50,622 bases of DNA from Betaproteobacteria bacterium UBA5216 (GCA_002412495.1 DHVE01000072.1:1-50622); one strand, 5' to 3'. Numbered from the stretch's first letter, positions 33,396 through 42,825 are shown. Notes: generated by a model not told the origin, from the letters alone. Numbers and translations: made by a program.

Positions 33396-34705
33396 AACCG
33401 ATCAACGTTGGTCTGCTCGGCATCGGTACTGTTGGCGGCGGCACCTTCACGGTGCTGGAACGTAATCGCGAAGAAATCTCGCGTCGCGCGGGACGCGCGA
33501 TCGCCATCACGGTGGTGGCGGACAAGGACTTGGCGCGCGCGAACAGTGTCGTCAAAGGCCGTGTGCAAGTCATTGATGACGCGCTCAAAGTGGTCAGTGA
33601 TCCCAACATCGACATCGTGGTGGAACTGATTGGTGGCACCGGCATCGCCAAGGAATTGATGCTCAAGGCCATCGCCAACGGCAAGCATGTGGTCACCGCC
33701 AACAAGGCGCTGCTGGCGAAGCACGGCAACGAAATTTTCGCGGCGGCACAGAAAAAAGGCGTGATGGTGGCGTTTGAAGCGGCGGTCGCCGGCGGTGTGC
33801 CGATTATCAAGTCGCTGCGCGAAGGGCTGGCGGCGAACCGCATTGAATGGATTGCCGGCATCATCAACGGCACCTCGAATTTCATTCTGTCGGAGATGCG
33901 CGAAAAAGGCGCCAGCTTCGATGATGTGCTGAAGCAGGCGCAAAAACTGGGTTATGCCGAAGCCGACCCGACGTTCGACATCGAAGGCATCGACGCCGCG
34001 CACAAACTCACCATCATGGCGGCGATTGGCTTTGGCATTCCGATGCAGTTCGAAGCGGCGTACACCGAAGGTATTTCCAAGCTCACGCGCGAAGACATTC
34101 AATACGCCGAAGAACTCGGCTACCGCATCAAGCTTCTGGGCATCACTAAGCGCAAGGCCAACGGCATCGAACTCCGGGTGCATCCGACGCTGATTCCCGA
34201 AAAACGTTTGATCGCCAACGTCGAAGGCGTCATGAACGCCATTCTGGTCAAGGGCGACGCAGTGGGGCAGACCATGTATTACGGCGCGGGCGCGGGCGCG
34301 GAGCCGACGGCTTCCGCCGTGGTGGCTGATTTGGTGGACGTGGCGCGCACTATGACGGTTGATCCTGAACACCGTGTGCCGCATCTCGCGTTTCAGCCTG
34401 ACCAACTGTCTGATATCGCAATTCTGCCGATGGGTGAGGTGGAGACCTCGTATTACCTGCGGCTCAGGGTGCAGGATAAACCCGGCGTGCTGGCGGACAT
34501 CACGCGCATCCTCGCGGATTTGGGCATTTCCATCGATGCGATGGTGCAAAAAGAACCGCACGAAGGCGAGGTGCTGGTGAACATCATCATGTTGACCCAT
34601 CGTACGATCGAGAAACATGTGAATGCCGCGATCGGCAAGATCGAGTCCTTGCCGGTGGTGGACGGCAAGGTGACGCGGATCCGGCTGGAAGAACTGGATC
34701 AATGA
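33392..34705 (+). CDS. hom: Homoserine dehydrogenase
   Basis: Reduces aspartate semialdehyde to homoserine with NAD(P)H, the branch point to threonine and methionine. 437 residues. The nucleotide-binding GIGTVG is at 10-15. The substrate region includes AGIINGTSNFILSEM and the KLGYAEADPTFDIEGIDAAH segment. A C-terminal ACT domain begins near residue 353 (SYYLRLRVQDKPGVLADITR) and points to feedback control by threonine. The ATG overlaps the aminotransferase stop (ATGA). thrC follows after 82 bp. Confidence 0.97.
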   Translation: MKPINVGLLGIGTVGGGTFTVLERNREEISRRAGRAIAITVVADKDLARANSVVKGRVQVIDDALKVVSDPNIDIVVELIGGTGIAKELMLKAIANGKHVVTANKALLAKHGNEIFAAAQKKGVMVAFEAAVAGGVPIIKSLREGLAANRIEWIAGIINGTSNFILSEMREKGASFDDVLKQAQKLGYAEADPTFDIEGIDAAHKLTIMAAIGFGIPMQFEAAYTEGISKLTREDIQYAEELGYRIKLLGITKRKANGIELRVHPTLIPEKRLIANVEGVMNAILVKGDAVGQTMYYGAGAGAEPTASAVVADLVDVARTMTVDPEHRVPHLAFQPDQLSDIAILPMGEVETSYYLRLRVQDKPGVLADITRILADLGISIDAMVQKEPHEGEVLVNIIMLTHRTIEKHVNAAIGKIESLPVVDGKVTRIRLEELDQ

Positions 34706-34749
34706 TGGTGGGTGATTCACGCGTGACGGGGATGTTCCCTCAGCCCCTG

Positions 34750-34772
34750 CCCCTCTCCCCATGGGAGAGGGG
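34750..34772 (+). repeat. Perfect 10-bp-stem hairpin in the hom-thrC gap
   Basis: CCCCTCTCCC, three bases, GGGAGAGGGG. It ends 15 bases before the thrC ATG, and its 3' arm runs into GGAGATTCGAGG, so folding could hide the ribosome site. There is no U-tract, so it is not a classical terminator. It could be a processing or translation-control element or a dispersed repeat. Confidence 0.7.
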
Positions 34773-34787
34773 AGATTCGAGGCGCTG

Positions 34788-36197
34788 ATGCGCTACATTT
34801 CCACCCGCGGGGGCATGCAGCCCCGCACTTTCCGTGAAATCCTGCTTGAAGGTCTGGCGACCGACGGCGGCTTGGCGTTGCCGGAGTCTTATCCGCGCTA
34901 TACGACGGCCGATCTTGCGCGCCTGCGCAAACTCAATTACCGCGACTTGGCGTTCGACATACTGTCGCGCTACATAGACGATATTCCCGCCGGCGATCTC
35001 AAGGCGCTGATTGACAAGACCTACACGGCCGGGGCATTCGGCGGCGACGACATCACGCCGCTGAAAACACTCGAACCCGGCCTGCATTTACTGCAGCTGT
35101 CGAACGGGCCGACGCTGGCCTTCAAGGATGTGGCGTTGCAACTGCTCGGCAATTTGTTTGAGTATGTGCTGGCTGCCAACCACGGTGAGCTCAATATCCT
35201 CGGCGCCACGTCGGGTGACACCGGCTCGGCCGCGGAATACGCCATGCGCGGCAAGCGCGGCGTGCGCGTGTTCATGCTGTCGCCGCTGGGCAAGATGAGC
35301 CCCTTTCAGACGGCGCAAATGTTCAGTCTGGCCGATCCGAACATATTCAATATTGCGGTGCGTGGGGTATTCGACGATTGCCAAGATATCGTCAAGCAGG
35401 TGTCCAATGATGAGGCGTTCAAGGCGCGTCATCACATTGGCACCGTAAATTCGATCAACTGGGCGCGCGTGATGGCGCAGATTGTGTATTACTTCAAGGG
35501 CTATTTCGCGGCGACGACCCGTGACACCGAGCAAGTGTCGTTTGCGGTGCCATCGGGCAATTTCGGCAACATCCTTGCCGGGCACGTGGCGCGCCTGATG
35601 GGCTTGCCGGTGCGGCGCCTGGTGCTTGCCAGCAACGAAAACAACGTGCTCGATGAGTTTTTTCGAACCGGGTGTTATCGGCCGCGCGCGTCGAATCAGG
35701 TGATGCAAACCTCCAGCCCGTCGATGGATATTTCCAAGGCGTCGAACTTCGAGCGTTTCGTGTTTGATCTGGTGGGGCGCGACGCGGCGACCTTGCGCGC
35801 GTTATGGGGTAACGTGGATAGTGGCGGGTCGTTCGATCTGTCGGCTACGCCGTACGCCGCGAAGTTGCGTGACTCGGGCTTTGTGTCTGGCACCAGCACG
35901 CACGCCGATCGCATCGCCACGCTGCGGCTGGTGCACCAGCGTTACGGCGTGATGATCGACACGCACACCGCGGACGGCGTGAAGGTCGCGCTCGCGCATC
36001 GCGAAACCGGCGTGCCCATGATCTGTCTTGAAACCGCGCAGCCGGTGAAATTCGCCGATACCGTGCGCGAGGCGCTGGGCGTGGTGCCCGACATGCCGCC
36101 CGCCGTGCGCGAACTCGAAAATCTGCCGCAGCGTTATGAAACGATGGACGCCGATGTGGCGGCGGTCAAGCGATTCATTGAACAGCATTGCGCGTAA
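34788..36197 (+). CDS. thrC: Threonine synthase
   Basis: A PLP enzyme converting O-phosphohomoserine to threonine. 469 residues from ATG 34788, with GAGG six bases upstream. The frame is also open to 34761 inside the hairpin, but MRYISTRGGMQPRTFREILL is the family start. The PLP lysine is Lys113 (GPTLAFKDVALQ) and the phosphate-binding loop is GATSGDTGSAAEYAM. The length is that of the long, fungal/proteobacterial class 2 form. It completes the alaC-hom-thrC run. Confidence 0.97.
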   Translation: MRYISTRGGMQPRTFREILLEGLATDGGLALPESYPRYTTADLARLRKLNYRDLAFDILSRYIDDIPAGDLKALIDKTYTAGAFGGDDITPLKTLEPGLHLLQLSNGPTLAFKDVALQLLGNLFEYVLAANHGELNILGATSGDTGSAAEYAMRGKRGVRVFMLSPLGKMSPFQTAQMFSLADPNIFNIAVRGVFDDCQDIVKQVSNDEAFKARHHIGTVNSINWARVMAQIVYYFKGYFAATTRDTEQVSFAVPSGNFGNILAGHVARLMGLPVRRLVLASNENNVLDEFFRTGCYRPRASNQVMQTSSPSMDISKASNFERFVFDLVGRDAATLRALWGNVDSGGSFDLSATPYAAKLRDSGFVSGTSTHADRIATLRLVHQRYGVMIDTHTADGVKVALAHRETGVPMICLETAQPVKFADTVREALGVVPDMPPAVRELENLPQRYETMDADVAAVKRFIEQHCA

Positions 36198-36279
36198 AAT
36201 GTTAAGTAGCTGGTAATAATGGCTGGTAGCATGGCTTGTAATATTTTCGTAAAGCCGTATGTGGCATTTTGATTTCGCG

Positions 36280-36296
36280 GTATTCTCATGGAATAC
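36280..36296. promoter_or_regulatory. Possible operator palindrome before the hybrid kinase gene
   Basis: GTATTC, five bases, GAATAC: a perfect 6-bp inverted repeat about 50 bases before the kinase ATG, in a 150-bp gap that is more AT-rich than its surroundings. Confidence 0.3.
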
Positions 36297-36347
36297 GCAT
36301 CCGCCCAAGGCTGATCCAGCCGTAGCGACACTACTCACAAACGATTA

Positions 36348-39245
36348 ATGCATTCGGCGCTCGAATTCCAGCTTCGTGATCTGCTCGGCCTGACCGGTGA
36401 ACATGAACTGGCCGCTTTCCTGCAAAGTCTGGGTGAGGTGGCGAATGGCGGCACGGTGTCGCCCAAACACGCGACGGCCCTGCGTGGCGTGAAGGCGATG
36501 CTGGACGCGGTTGCCACGCGATATGAACAGAGCGACAGGGATCTCAAGGCGAGCCAAACCCGTTTCCGGGAACTGATCGAAACGCTGTCCGATTGGTACT
36601 GGGAGCAGGATGCCCAACACCGGTTTACGCGCATATCCCGGGGCGTGATGGAAATCACCGGGCGCGATGAATCCAGTTTTATCGGCAAGACACGTTGCGA
36701 GGCGTTCGGCGGCGACCCGCGCGCGCCGGAATGGATCGAGCATCAGCGCATTCTGGATGCGCATTTGCCGTTCAGTGAATTCGAATTCAGTTATCCGGGC
36801 CGCGACGGCAATCGGGTGTATGTCAGCGCGAGCGGCGGTCCCGTTTTTGACGAACACCACCGCTTTGTGGGCTATCGCGGCATCGCGCGCAATATCACGC
36901 AACGCAAGCAAGCGGAGACGCAGTTGCATGAGTCCGCGCGATTCACCGAGACGCTGCTCGATTCATTGCCCAATCCGGTAACGGTCAAGAATCGGGCGCA
37001 TCGGTTTCTGCGTATCAACGCTGCTCACATCAGGACATTTGGCACTGAACGCGATGCCTTGTTGGGCAAGACGGCGGTTGAAACCGTGGGCGAGGTTGCC
37101 CGTGGCGTGCACGATGTCGAGGATGAACTGATCGCCAATCCCGGCGTACGTTTGTTCAATCAAACGCGGCCAGTACAAGGCGGTGGCGACCGCCACTTCG
37201 TGGTGACCAAGGCCACGGTGTGTGACGAGAAGGGCGAGGTGACCGGGTTCATCACGACGCATGTTGACGTGACGGAATTGCGCGAGGCCGAGGCGCGCGT
37301 CGAAGAACAATTGCGTTTCACCAATGTCATCCTCGAAACCTCGCCGACGCCGATGATGGTGAAGGACGCACGGCGAAAAATCACCTACATCAACGCCGCA
37401 TACGAGAAACTGTTTGGCGTGTGCCGCGAGGATGTGGTGAATCGCGAAATGCGCTTGCAGTTGTCCAGCGGCGCGATCAGCGATATCGAGCGCCTCGAGC
37501 TGAAACTGCTGGAAAGCCCCGGCTCGCGCCAATTTGAATACGTGCTGCCGGGCGCGGGCGGCCGCGAGGTGCATTGCGTCATCACCAAATCGACCTATCT
37601 AAACGGCGATGGCGTGGTCAGCGGCATCGTGACCACCTACAGCGACGTCACCGAATTCAAGAACGTGGAACGTGCCGCCGCAGAGCAACTGCGATTAACC
37701 AGTGTTTTGCTGGAGGCTTCGCCCGCGCCCACCGTGGTTAAAGACCGCAATTTGCAGCTGATCATCTGCAATTCGGCGTACGAAAAGCAGTTTGAAGTGC
37801 GTCGCGAAGACATCCTGAACAAGCCGCTTTCCGCGCACCGCAGCGAGCTGGCCGCCGAGGTGGAGAAACAGGAGCGGCGCATGCTGGTCGAAGGCGGCAC
37901 GCACCAGATCGAGCGCGCCATCGTGGCGCCAAGCGGGCGGCGCATCGATTGCATCGTTACCAAGTCGACTTATTCCAACGTGGTGGGCGAGGTGAGCGGC
38001 ATTATCACCACCTTCACCGACATCAGCGAACTGAAGCGCACCGAGCAGAACCTGATCGCGGCCAAGCACGCGGCCGAAACGGCGATGCGTACGCGCTCGC
38101 AGTTTTTGGCCAACATGAGCCATGAAATACGCACGCCGATGAACGGCGTACTGGGCATGAGCAGCCTGCTCTACACTACGCCGCTGAACAGCGAGCAGCG
38201 CGAGTACCTGGATACGCTCAAACTGTCCGGTGAGGCGTTGCTGAAAATCATCAACGACATTCTGGATTTTTCCAAGATCGAGGCGGGCAAGGTCGAGATC
38301 GAACGCACATCGTTCGATGTGCGTTCCCGGGTGAGTGCCATCGCGCAATTATTTGCGGCGTCGGCGCGAGAGCGCAATCTGCGCGTCACGAGCGATATCG
38401 CGGCGGATGTGCCGCCCGTCGTGGTTGGCGATCCAGTGCGCATCGGCCAGGTGCTGTCGATAATTGTCGCCAATGCAATCAAGTTCACCGTGGAAGGCAG
38501 CGTGCATCTGGCTGTCAGCGTGGCGTCCCGGCAGGGCAATAGTTTCTTTCTGCGGTTTGATGTCACCGACACGGGTATCGGCATTCCCGAGGAAGCCATC
38601 GAGCGCATATTTCAGCCGTTTTCACAAGCCGACGCCGGCACCACGCGGCGATTTGGCGGCACGGGACTGGGCTTGACGATTTCCCGCGAACTGGTTGAAT
38701 TGATGGGCGGTGAGTTGTGGGTAAAAAGCACGCCGGGCAAGGGCAGCCAGTTTGGCTTTACCGTCGAGGTGACGATCGGCGATGCGTGGGCTGGGGAGGA
38801 GGCTGCACCCGCGGGGGCGCCCACGCAACCGAGGCAAGCGGCGTCGCGCGCGACCACTGTGGCGACGGAAGTATTGCTGGCTGAAGACAATGTGGTCAAT
38901 CAAGTCGTGGCTACCCGCATGCTGGAACGGCTGGGGTGCAACGTGACCTTGGCTGTCGATGGCGCCAAGGCCGTGGAATTGGCGTCACAACGCGCATTCG
39001 ACGTAATCCTGATGGATTGTCACATGCCCAACATGGACGGCTTTGCCGCGACGGCGGCCATCCGTGCGATGGAAAAAACGGACGCCGGCGGAACGCGGCG
39101 CGTGATTGTCGCGCAAACCGCGAATGCGATGGAGGGGGATCGTGAAACCTGCCTTGCGGCGTCTATGGACGATTACATCACCAAGCCGTACACGCTCGAG
39201 ACGCTCGAAGGGGTGCTCAAGCGCTGGGTGCGTGGCCGCGTGTAG
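36348..39245 (+). CDS. Soluble hybrid histidine kinase/response regulator with four PAS domains
   Basis: 965 residues with no membrane helix or signal peptide, so a cytoplasmic sensor. A helical N-terminus (1-70) is followed by PAS1 (about 73-190, with PAC ending RNITQRK). Three further PAS domains begin with near-identical stretches: RFTETLLDSLPNPVTVKN, RFTNVILETSPTPMMVKD and RLTSVLLEASPAPTVVKD. The kinase has the phospho-acceptor His592 (MSHEIRTPMNGVLGM), an N-box VANAIKFT and the G-boxes DTGIGIPEE and GGTGLGLTISRELVE. The C-terminal receiver has phospho-acceptor Asp890 (VILMDCHMPNMDG) and Lys in DYITKPY. No HPt domain or partner regulator is adjacent, so its target is unknown. Confidence 0.95.
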   Translation: MHSALEFQLRDLLGLTGEHELAAFLQSLGEVANGGTVSPKHATALRGVKAMLDAVATRYEQSDRDLKASQTRFRELIETLSDWYWEQDAQHRFTRISRGVMEITGRDESSFIGKTRCEAFGGDPRAPEWIEHQRILDAHLPFSEFEFSYPGRDGNRVYVSASGGPVFDEHHRFVGYRGIARNITQRKQAETQLHESARFTETLLDSLPNPVTVKNRAHRFLRINAAHIRTFGTERDALLGKTAVETVGEVARGVHDVEDELIANPGVRLFNQTRPVQGGGDRHFVVTKATVCDEKGEVTGFITTHVDVTELREAEARVEEQLRFTNVILETSPTPMMVKDARRKITYINAAYEKLFGVCREDVVNREMRLQLSSGAISDIERLELKLLESPGSRQFEYVLPGAGGREVHCVITKSTYLNGDGVVSGIVTTYSDVTEFKNVERAAAEQLRLTSVLLEASPAPTVVKDRNLQLIICNSAYEKQFEVRREDILNKPLSAHRSELAAEVEKQERRMLVEGGTHQIERAIVAPSGRRIDCIVTKSTYSNVVGEVSGIITTFTDISELKRTEQNLIAAKHAAETAMRTRSQFLANMSHEIRTPMNGVLGMSSLLYTTPLNSEQREYLDTLKLSGEALLKIINDILDFSKIEAGKVEIERTSFDVRSRVSAIAQLFAASARERNLRVTSDIAADVPPVVVGDPVRIGQVLSIIVANAIKFTVEGSVHLAVSVASRQGNSFFLRFDVTDTGIGIPEEAIERIFQPFSQADAGTTRRFGGTGLGLTISRELVELMGGELWVKSTPGKGSQFGFTVEVTIGDAWAGEEAAPAGAPTQPRQAASRATTVATEVLLAEDNVVNQVVATRMLERLGCNVTLAVDGAKAVELASQRAFDVILMDCHMPNMDGFAATAAIRAMEKTDAGGTRRVIVAQTANAMEGDRETCLAASMDDYITKPYTLETLEGVLKRWVRGRV

Positions 39246-39276
39246 TCTTTTTTGGCTCTTGTCGTCTTTTTCCGCG

Positions 39277-40110
39277 TCACGCCGCGAAGCGCATGGATAA
39301 ATCGACTGCCTTGATGTCCTTGGTCAGCGCGCCAATGGATATGCGATCGACGCCGGTTTGCGCGACGGCGCGCACGGTGTCGATGGTAATGCCGCCCGAG
39401 GCTTCAAGCTTCGCGCGGCCGGCAGTGAGGGTGACGGCTTCGCGCATTTGCGCCGGTGACATGTTGTCGAGCAGGATCAATTGCGCGCCCGCCGCCAGCG
39501 CTTCGCGCAACTGATCCAGCGTTTCCACTTCGATCTGTATCCACACGCCTGGTGGCGCCAGTTTGCGCGCGGCGGTCAGGGCGGCCGTGACGCCGCCCGA
39601 CGCGGCGATGTGGTTTTCCTTGATGAGAATGCCGTCGTACAGGCCGATGCGGTGATTCATGCCGCCGCCGGTCTTGACGGCATATTTCTGCGCGATGCGC
39701 AGGCCCGGCAGCGTTTTTCGCGTATCCAGTATCGCAGCGCGCGTGCCGCTTACAGCATCGACATAACGGCGCGTTGCTGTCGCAACCGATGACAGGGTTT
39801 GCAGAAAATTGAGCGCTGTCCGCTCGCCCGTGAGCAGCGCGCGCGCGGGGCCGGCTATTGTGCAGAGCACGGTGTCCGGCGCGACACACTCGCCTTCCGT
39901 GACCCGCCAATCCAGCCGCACCGAGTTATCGAGCGCCTGAAACACCGCGTCAAACCACGGCCGGCCGGCGATGGTGGCCGCGGCGCGGCTGATGATCGTG
40001 GCTCGCGCCACAGTGTCCGCCGGCGTCAGTTCCGCGGTCCAGTCGCACGCGCCGACATCCTCGGCCAGGGCGGCGGCCACATTGCGTTTAATTTCAGATA
40101 CGATATCCAT
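39277..40110 (-). CDS. nadC: Nicotinate-nucleotide pyrophosphorylase (carboxylating)
   Basis: Converts quinolinate and PRPP to nicotinate mononucleotide, CO2 and PPi in de novo NAD synthesis. The 277 residues include family marks GERTALNFLQTLSSVATATR, ILDTRKTLPGLRIAQKYAVK, the GGGMNHRIGLYDGILIKENH segment and LEASGGITIDTVRAVAQTG. The length is normal. It is convergent with the hybrid kinase (31-bp gap) and divergent from the GltB-like gene. nadA and nadB are not in the window. Confidence 0.97.
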   Translation of the reverse strand: MDIVSEIKRNVAAALAEDVGACDWTAELTPADTVARATIISRAAATIAGRPWFDAVFQALDNSVRLDWRVTEGECVAPDTVLCTIAGPARALLTGERTALNFLQTLSSVATATRRYVDAVSGTRAAILDTRKTLPGLRIAQKYAVKTGGGMNHRIGLYDGILIKENHIAASGGVTAALTAARKLAPPGVWIQIEVETLDQLREALAAGAQLILLDNMSPAQMREAVTLTAGRAKLEASGGITIDTVRAVAQTGVDRISIGALTKDIKAVDLSMRFAA

Positions 40111-40267
40111 GGAATTGCTCTATATTGCGGAGACTCATCAAAACGAAGGGGTTCGCCGAAAGCACGGACAATGCACGGATGAACCCATGGCGGCTAACAG
40201 TGAAACCGTAGTGTGCCGCCGCGTCGGCGGTTTTGCCGGTAATTCTATCAGGGGAATGGGGGCGAAT

Positions 40268-41767
40268 ATGGATCGCATGCTCGGGGTGGTTACTTACGGC
40301 GTTGGCACGCTGATCGCGTTTGCGATCATTGCATGGTTGATAGTCGCGATTATTCAGGACGTCACGCAGAAAAAGCACACGGTGCTGCGTAACTATCCGG
40401 TGATCGGTCGGCTGCGGTTCTTCTTCGAGGATCTCGGCGAATATTTCCGGCAGTACTTTTTCGCCGGAGACCGCGACGAAATGCCGTTTAATCGCGCCAC
40501 GCGCGGCTGGGTGTACAAGGAAGCCAAGAACGAAGGCGGCATCATCGGTTTTGGTTCCAGCAATGATCTGCGCGAGCCGGGCAACATCCTGTTTGTCAAT
40601 CATCCCTACCCGGTGCTAGAAGAAGACCGGCTGCCCACGCCGTCGCTGATGATCGGCGAGGGCTACTGCACGCATCCGTTCGAGGCGCGTTCCATAGTCA
40701 ACGTGAGCGGCATGAGTTTCGGCGCGATTTCCGAACCGGCGGTGCGCGCGTTGTCGATGGGCGCGGCGGAAGCCGGCTGCTGGATGGACACGGGCGAAGG
40801 CGGACTCGCGCCCTACCATTTGTCGGGCGGCTGCGATGTCATCATGCAAATGGGTACCGCCAAGTACGGCATGCGTGATCTCGACGGCAATTTTTCGCCG
40901 GAAAAAGTGAGGGAACTCGCCAAGTCGGTCAAGGCGTTCGAGATCAAGCTTTCGCAGGGCGCCAAGCCCGGCAAGGGCGGCGTGTTGCCGGGCGCAAAAG
41001 TCACCGAAGAGATTGCGCGCATTCGCGGCATTCCCAAGGGCGAGGATTCGATCAGCCCGAATCGTCATCTCGACATCGCCAACGTAAATGACCTGCTCGA
41101 TAAAATCGCCTATATGCGCGAGCTGACCGGACGCCCGGTGGGTGTGAAAACCGCCATCGGCGGTTGGGATTTCACCAACGAGTTGTGCGATGCTATTCTG
41201 CGGCGCGGGCGCGAATACGCGCCGGATTTTCTGGCCATCGACGGCGCCGAAGGCGGCAGTGGCGCCGCGCCGCAAACCCTGTTTGATCACATGGCGTTGC
41301 CGATTGCCGAAGCGCTGCCGCGCGTGGTGGATTCGTTAATACAGTCCGATCTGAAATCGCGCATCCGCGTGATTGCCTCGGGCAAGCTGGTGACCTCGGC
41401 GCGCGCTTCGTGGGCGTTGTGCGTGGGCGCGGATTTCATCAACACCGCGCGCGGTTTCATGTTTGCGCTGGGTTGCATACAGGCGATGCGCTGTCATCAG
41501 AATACCTGTCCGACCGGCATCACCACGCATAACAAACGGCTGCAGCGCGGCCTGGTGGTCGAAGAAAAATATCTGCGTGTTGGCAATTACTGCAAGAACA
41601 TGAACAAGGAAATCGACATGATCGCGCATTCGTGCGGGCTGCGGCACGCGCGAGAACTCAAGCGCGAACATGTGCGCATCGTGCAAACCGCGAATCAAAG
41701 TATTGCGTTGAACATGCTGCATCCGTACCCGGCGGTGGGATCGCGCGGACCGTCAAAAGCAGTGTGA
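40268..41767 (+). CDS. Membrane-anchored FMN-binding glutamate-synthase-domain protein
   Basis: 499 residues. ATG 40268 is preferred because GGGGG lies six bases upstream and it begins just before the single N-terminal membrane helix (about 6-30). ATG 40256 has its purine tract too close. The rest is the FMN/Fe-S synthase domain of GltB: NVSGMSFGAISEPAVRALSM, the GEGGLAPYHLSGGCDVIMQM region, IDGAEGGSGAAP, and a cysteine cluster MRCHQNTCPTGITT. There is no glutaminase domain and no GltD partner, so it is a stand-alone member (YerD-like) whose reaction is not established. It may use other electron donors at the inner membrane. Confidence 0.9.
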   Translation: MDRMLGVVTYGVGTLIAFAIIAWLIVAIIQDVTQKKHTVLRNYPVIGRLRFFFEDLGEYFRQYFFAGDRDEMPFNRATRGWVYKEAKNEGGIIGFGSSNDLREPGNILFVNHPYPVLEEDRLPTPSLMIGEGYCTHPFEARSIVNVSGMSFGAISEPAVRALSMGAAEAGCWMDTGEGGLAPYHLSGGCDVIMQMGTAKYGMRDLDGNFSPEKVRELAKSVKAFEIKLSQGAKPGKGGVLPGAKVTEEIARIRGIPKGEDSISPNRHLDIANVNDLLDKIAYMRELTGRPVGVKTAIGGWDFTNELCDAILRRGREYAPDFLAIDGAEGGSGAAPQTLFDHMALPIAEALPRVVDSLIQSDLKSRIRVIASGKLVTSARASWALCVGADFINTARGFMFALGCIQAMRCHQNTCPTGITTHNKRLQRGLVVEEKYLRVGNYCKNMNKEIDMIAHSCGLRHARELKREHVRIVQTANQSIALNMLHPYPAVGSRGPSKAV

Positions 41768-41843
41768 TTGAAATTTGCGAATAAAAACAAATAGTTGCGA
41801 TGTATTTTTCGGCGCGGTGTGGTGTGGTGCGATTGGGTCTTTA

Positions 41844-42746
41844 TTACAGCTCGCGCGCCTGAAACGTATTGCACTGGTTGATTTGCCCGCTGTCGAGGCC
41901 CCTGCGGAACCAGCGCACGCGTTGCGCCGAGCTGCCGTGGCTGAACGTCTCCGGCGTGACGTAACCGCGCGCCTGCATTTGCAACCGGTCGTCGCCGATG
42001 GCGGTGGCGGCCGTCATGGCGGCTTCCACGTCGCCGCCTTCGAGTATTTGCCGCGTGCGGTTGGCGTGGTGTGCCCAGATACCCGCGAGACAATCGGCCT
42101 GCAGTTCCAGCCGTACCGAGAGTTTGTTGTATTCGGTTTCGGACACGCGCTGGCGCGCCGCGTGCACCTTGTCGGAGATGCCAAGCAGGTTCTGCACGTG
42201 GTGGCCGACTTCGTGCGCGATCACGTACGCCTGCGCGAATTCGCCCGGCGCCTTGAAACGCCGTTGCAGATCGTCGAAGAAGGACAAGTCAATATACACT
42301 TTCTGATCGCCCGGACAGTAGAACGGTCCCATCGCGGCTTGCGCGTGGCCGCAGGCTGAATTGATCGATCCGCGAAACAGCACCAGCTTGGGCACGCGAT
42401 ACTGAGAGCCGCTTTGCTTGAATAATCCGGTCCAGGTATCTTCGGTGTCGGCGAGCACCACGGAGACAAACTTCGCGCCGCGATCTTCCGCTGGCGGTTT
42501 TGGCGCGGTGCGGGGTTGCGATACCTATGGCGCGGGGCCCGGTTGTCCACCGCCGCCCAGCAGCCCGGTAACGATCGATGGATCGACACCGAGAAACATC
42601 GCCACCACCGCGATCAACACCACGCCGATGCCACCACCCGCGATGCCGCGCCCCATGCCGCTTCCGCCACTCCCACCACCTTCGCCGCCACTCTCGTTGC
42701 GCCGGTCTTCGACGTTATCGCTTTCCCTGCCGCCTTCCCATTTCAT
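41844..42746 (-). pseudogene. YpfJ-like neutral zinc metallopeptidase gene interrupted by an in-frame TAG
   Basis: One continuous frame of 300 codons from ATG 42746 is broken by TAG at codon 74 (42525-42527); I translated across it and found no frameshift. Before it are a charged start (MKWEGGRESDNVEDRR), a Gly-rich stretch and one membrane helix (GGIGVVLIAVVAMFLGVD), ending GGGGQPGPAP. After it come VSQPRTAPKPPAEDRGAKFV and the intact catalytic domain: SVVLADTEDTW, the HExxH motif AHEVGHHVQN (His178, Glu179, His182) and a normal C-terminus. So the lesion lies in the linker between membrane anchor and enzyme. A GTG at 42461 could restart a soluble catalytic piece, without a visible ribosome site. 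TAG is a normal stop elsewhere here. Confidence 0.85.
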
Positions 42747-42825
42747 GCGTGTCTCCTGTTTGTCGAGCCGTACGTGCGCGCGTCTGCGTGGTGGGGTTTC
42801 GAATGAGTCAACGCGGGTTGGCGGG

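Noticed and set aside
42221..42589. Possibility that the metallopeptidase is broken by a frameshift rather than a stop
   Set aside because: Reading the minus strand codon by codon shows the anchor part and the catalytic part in the same frame (their start positions differ by 285 bases, a multiple of three) with only the TAG between them.
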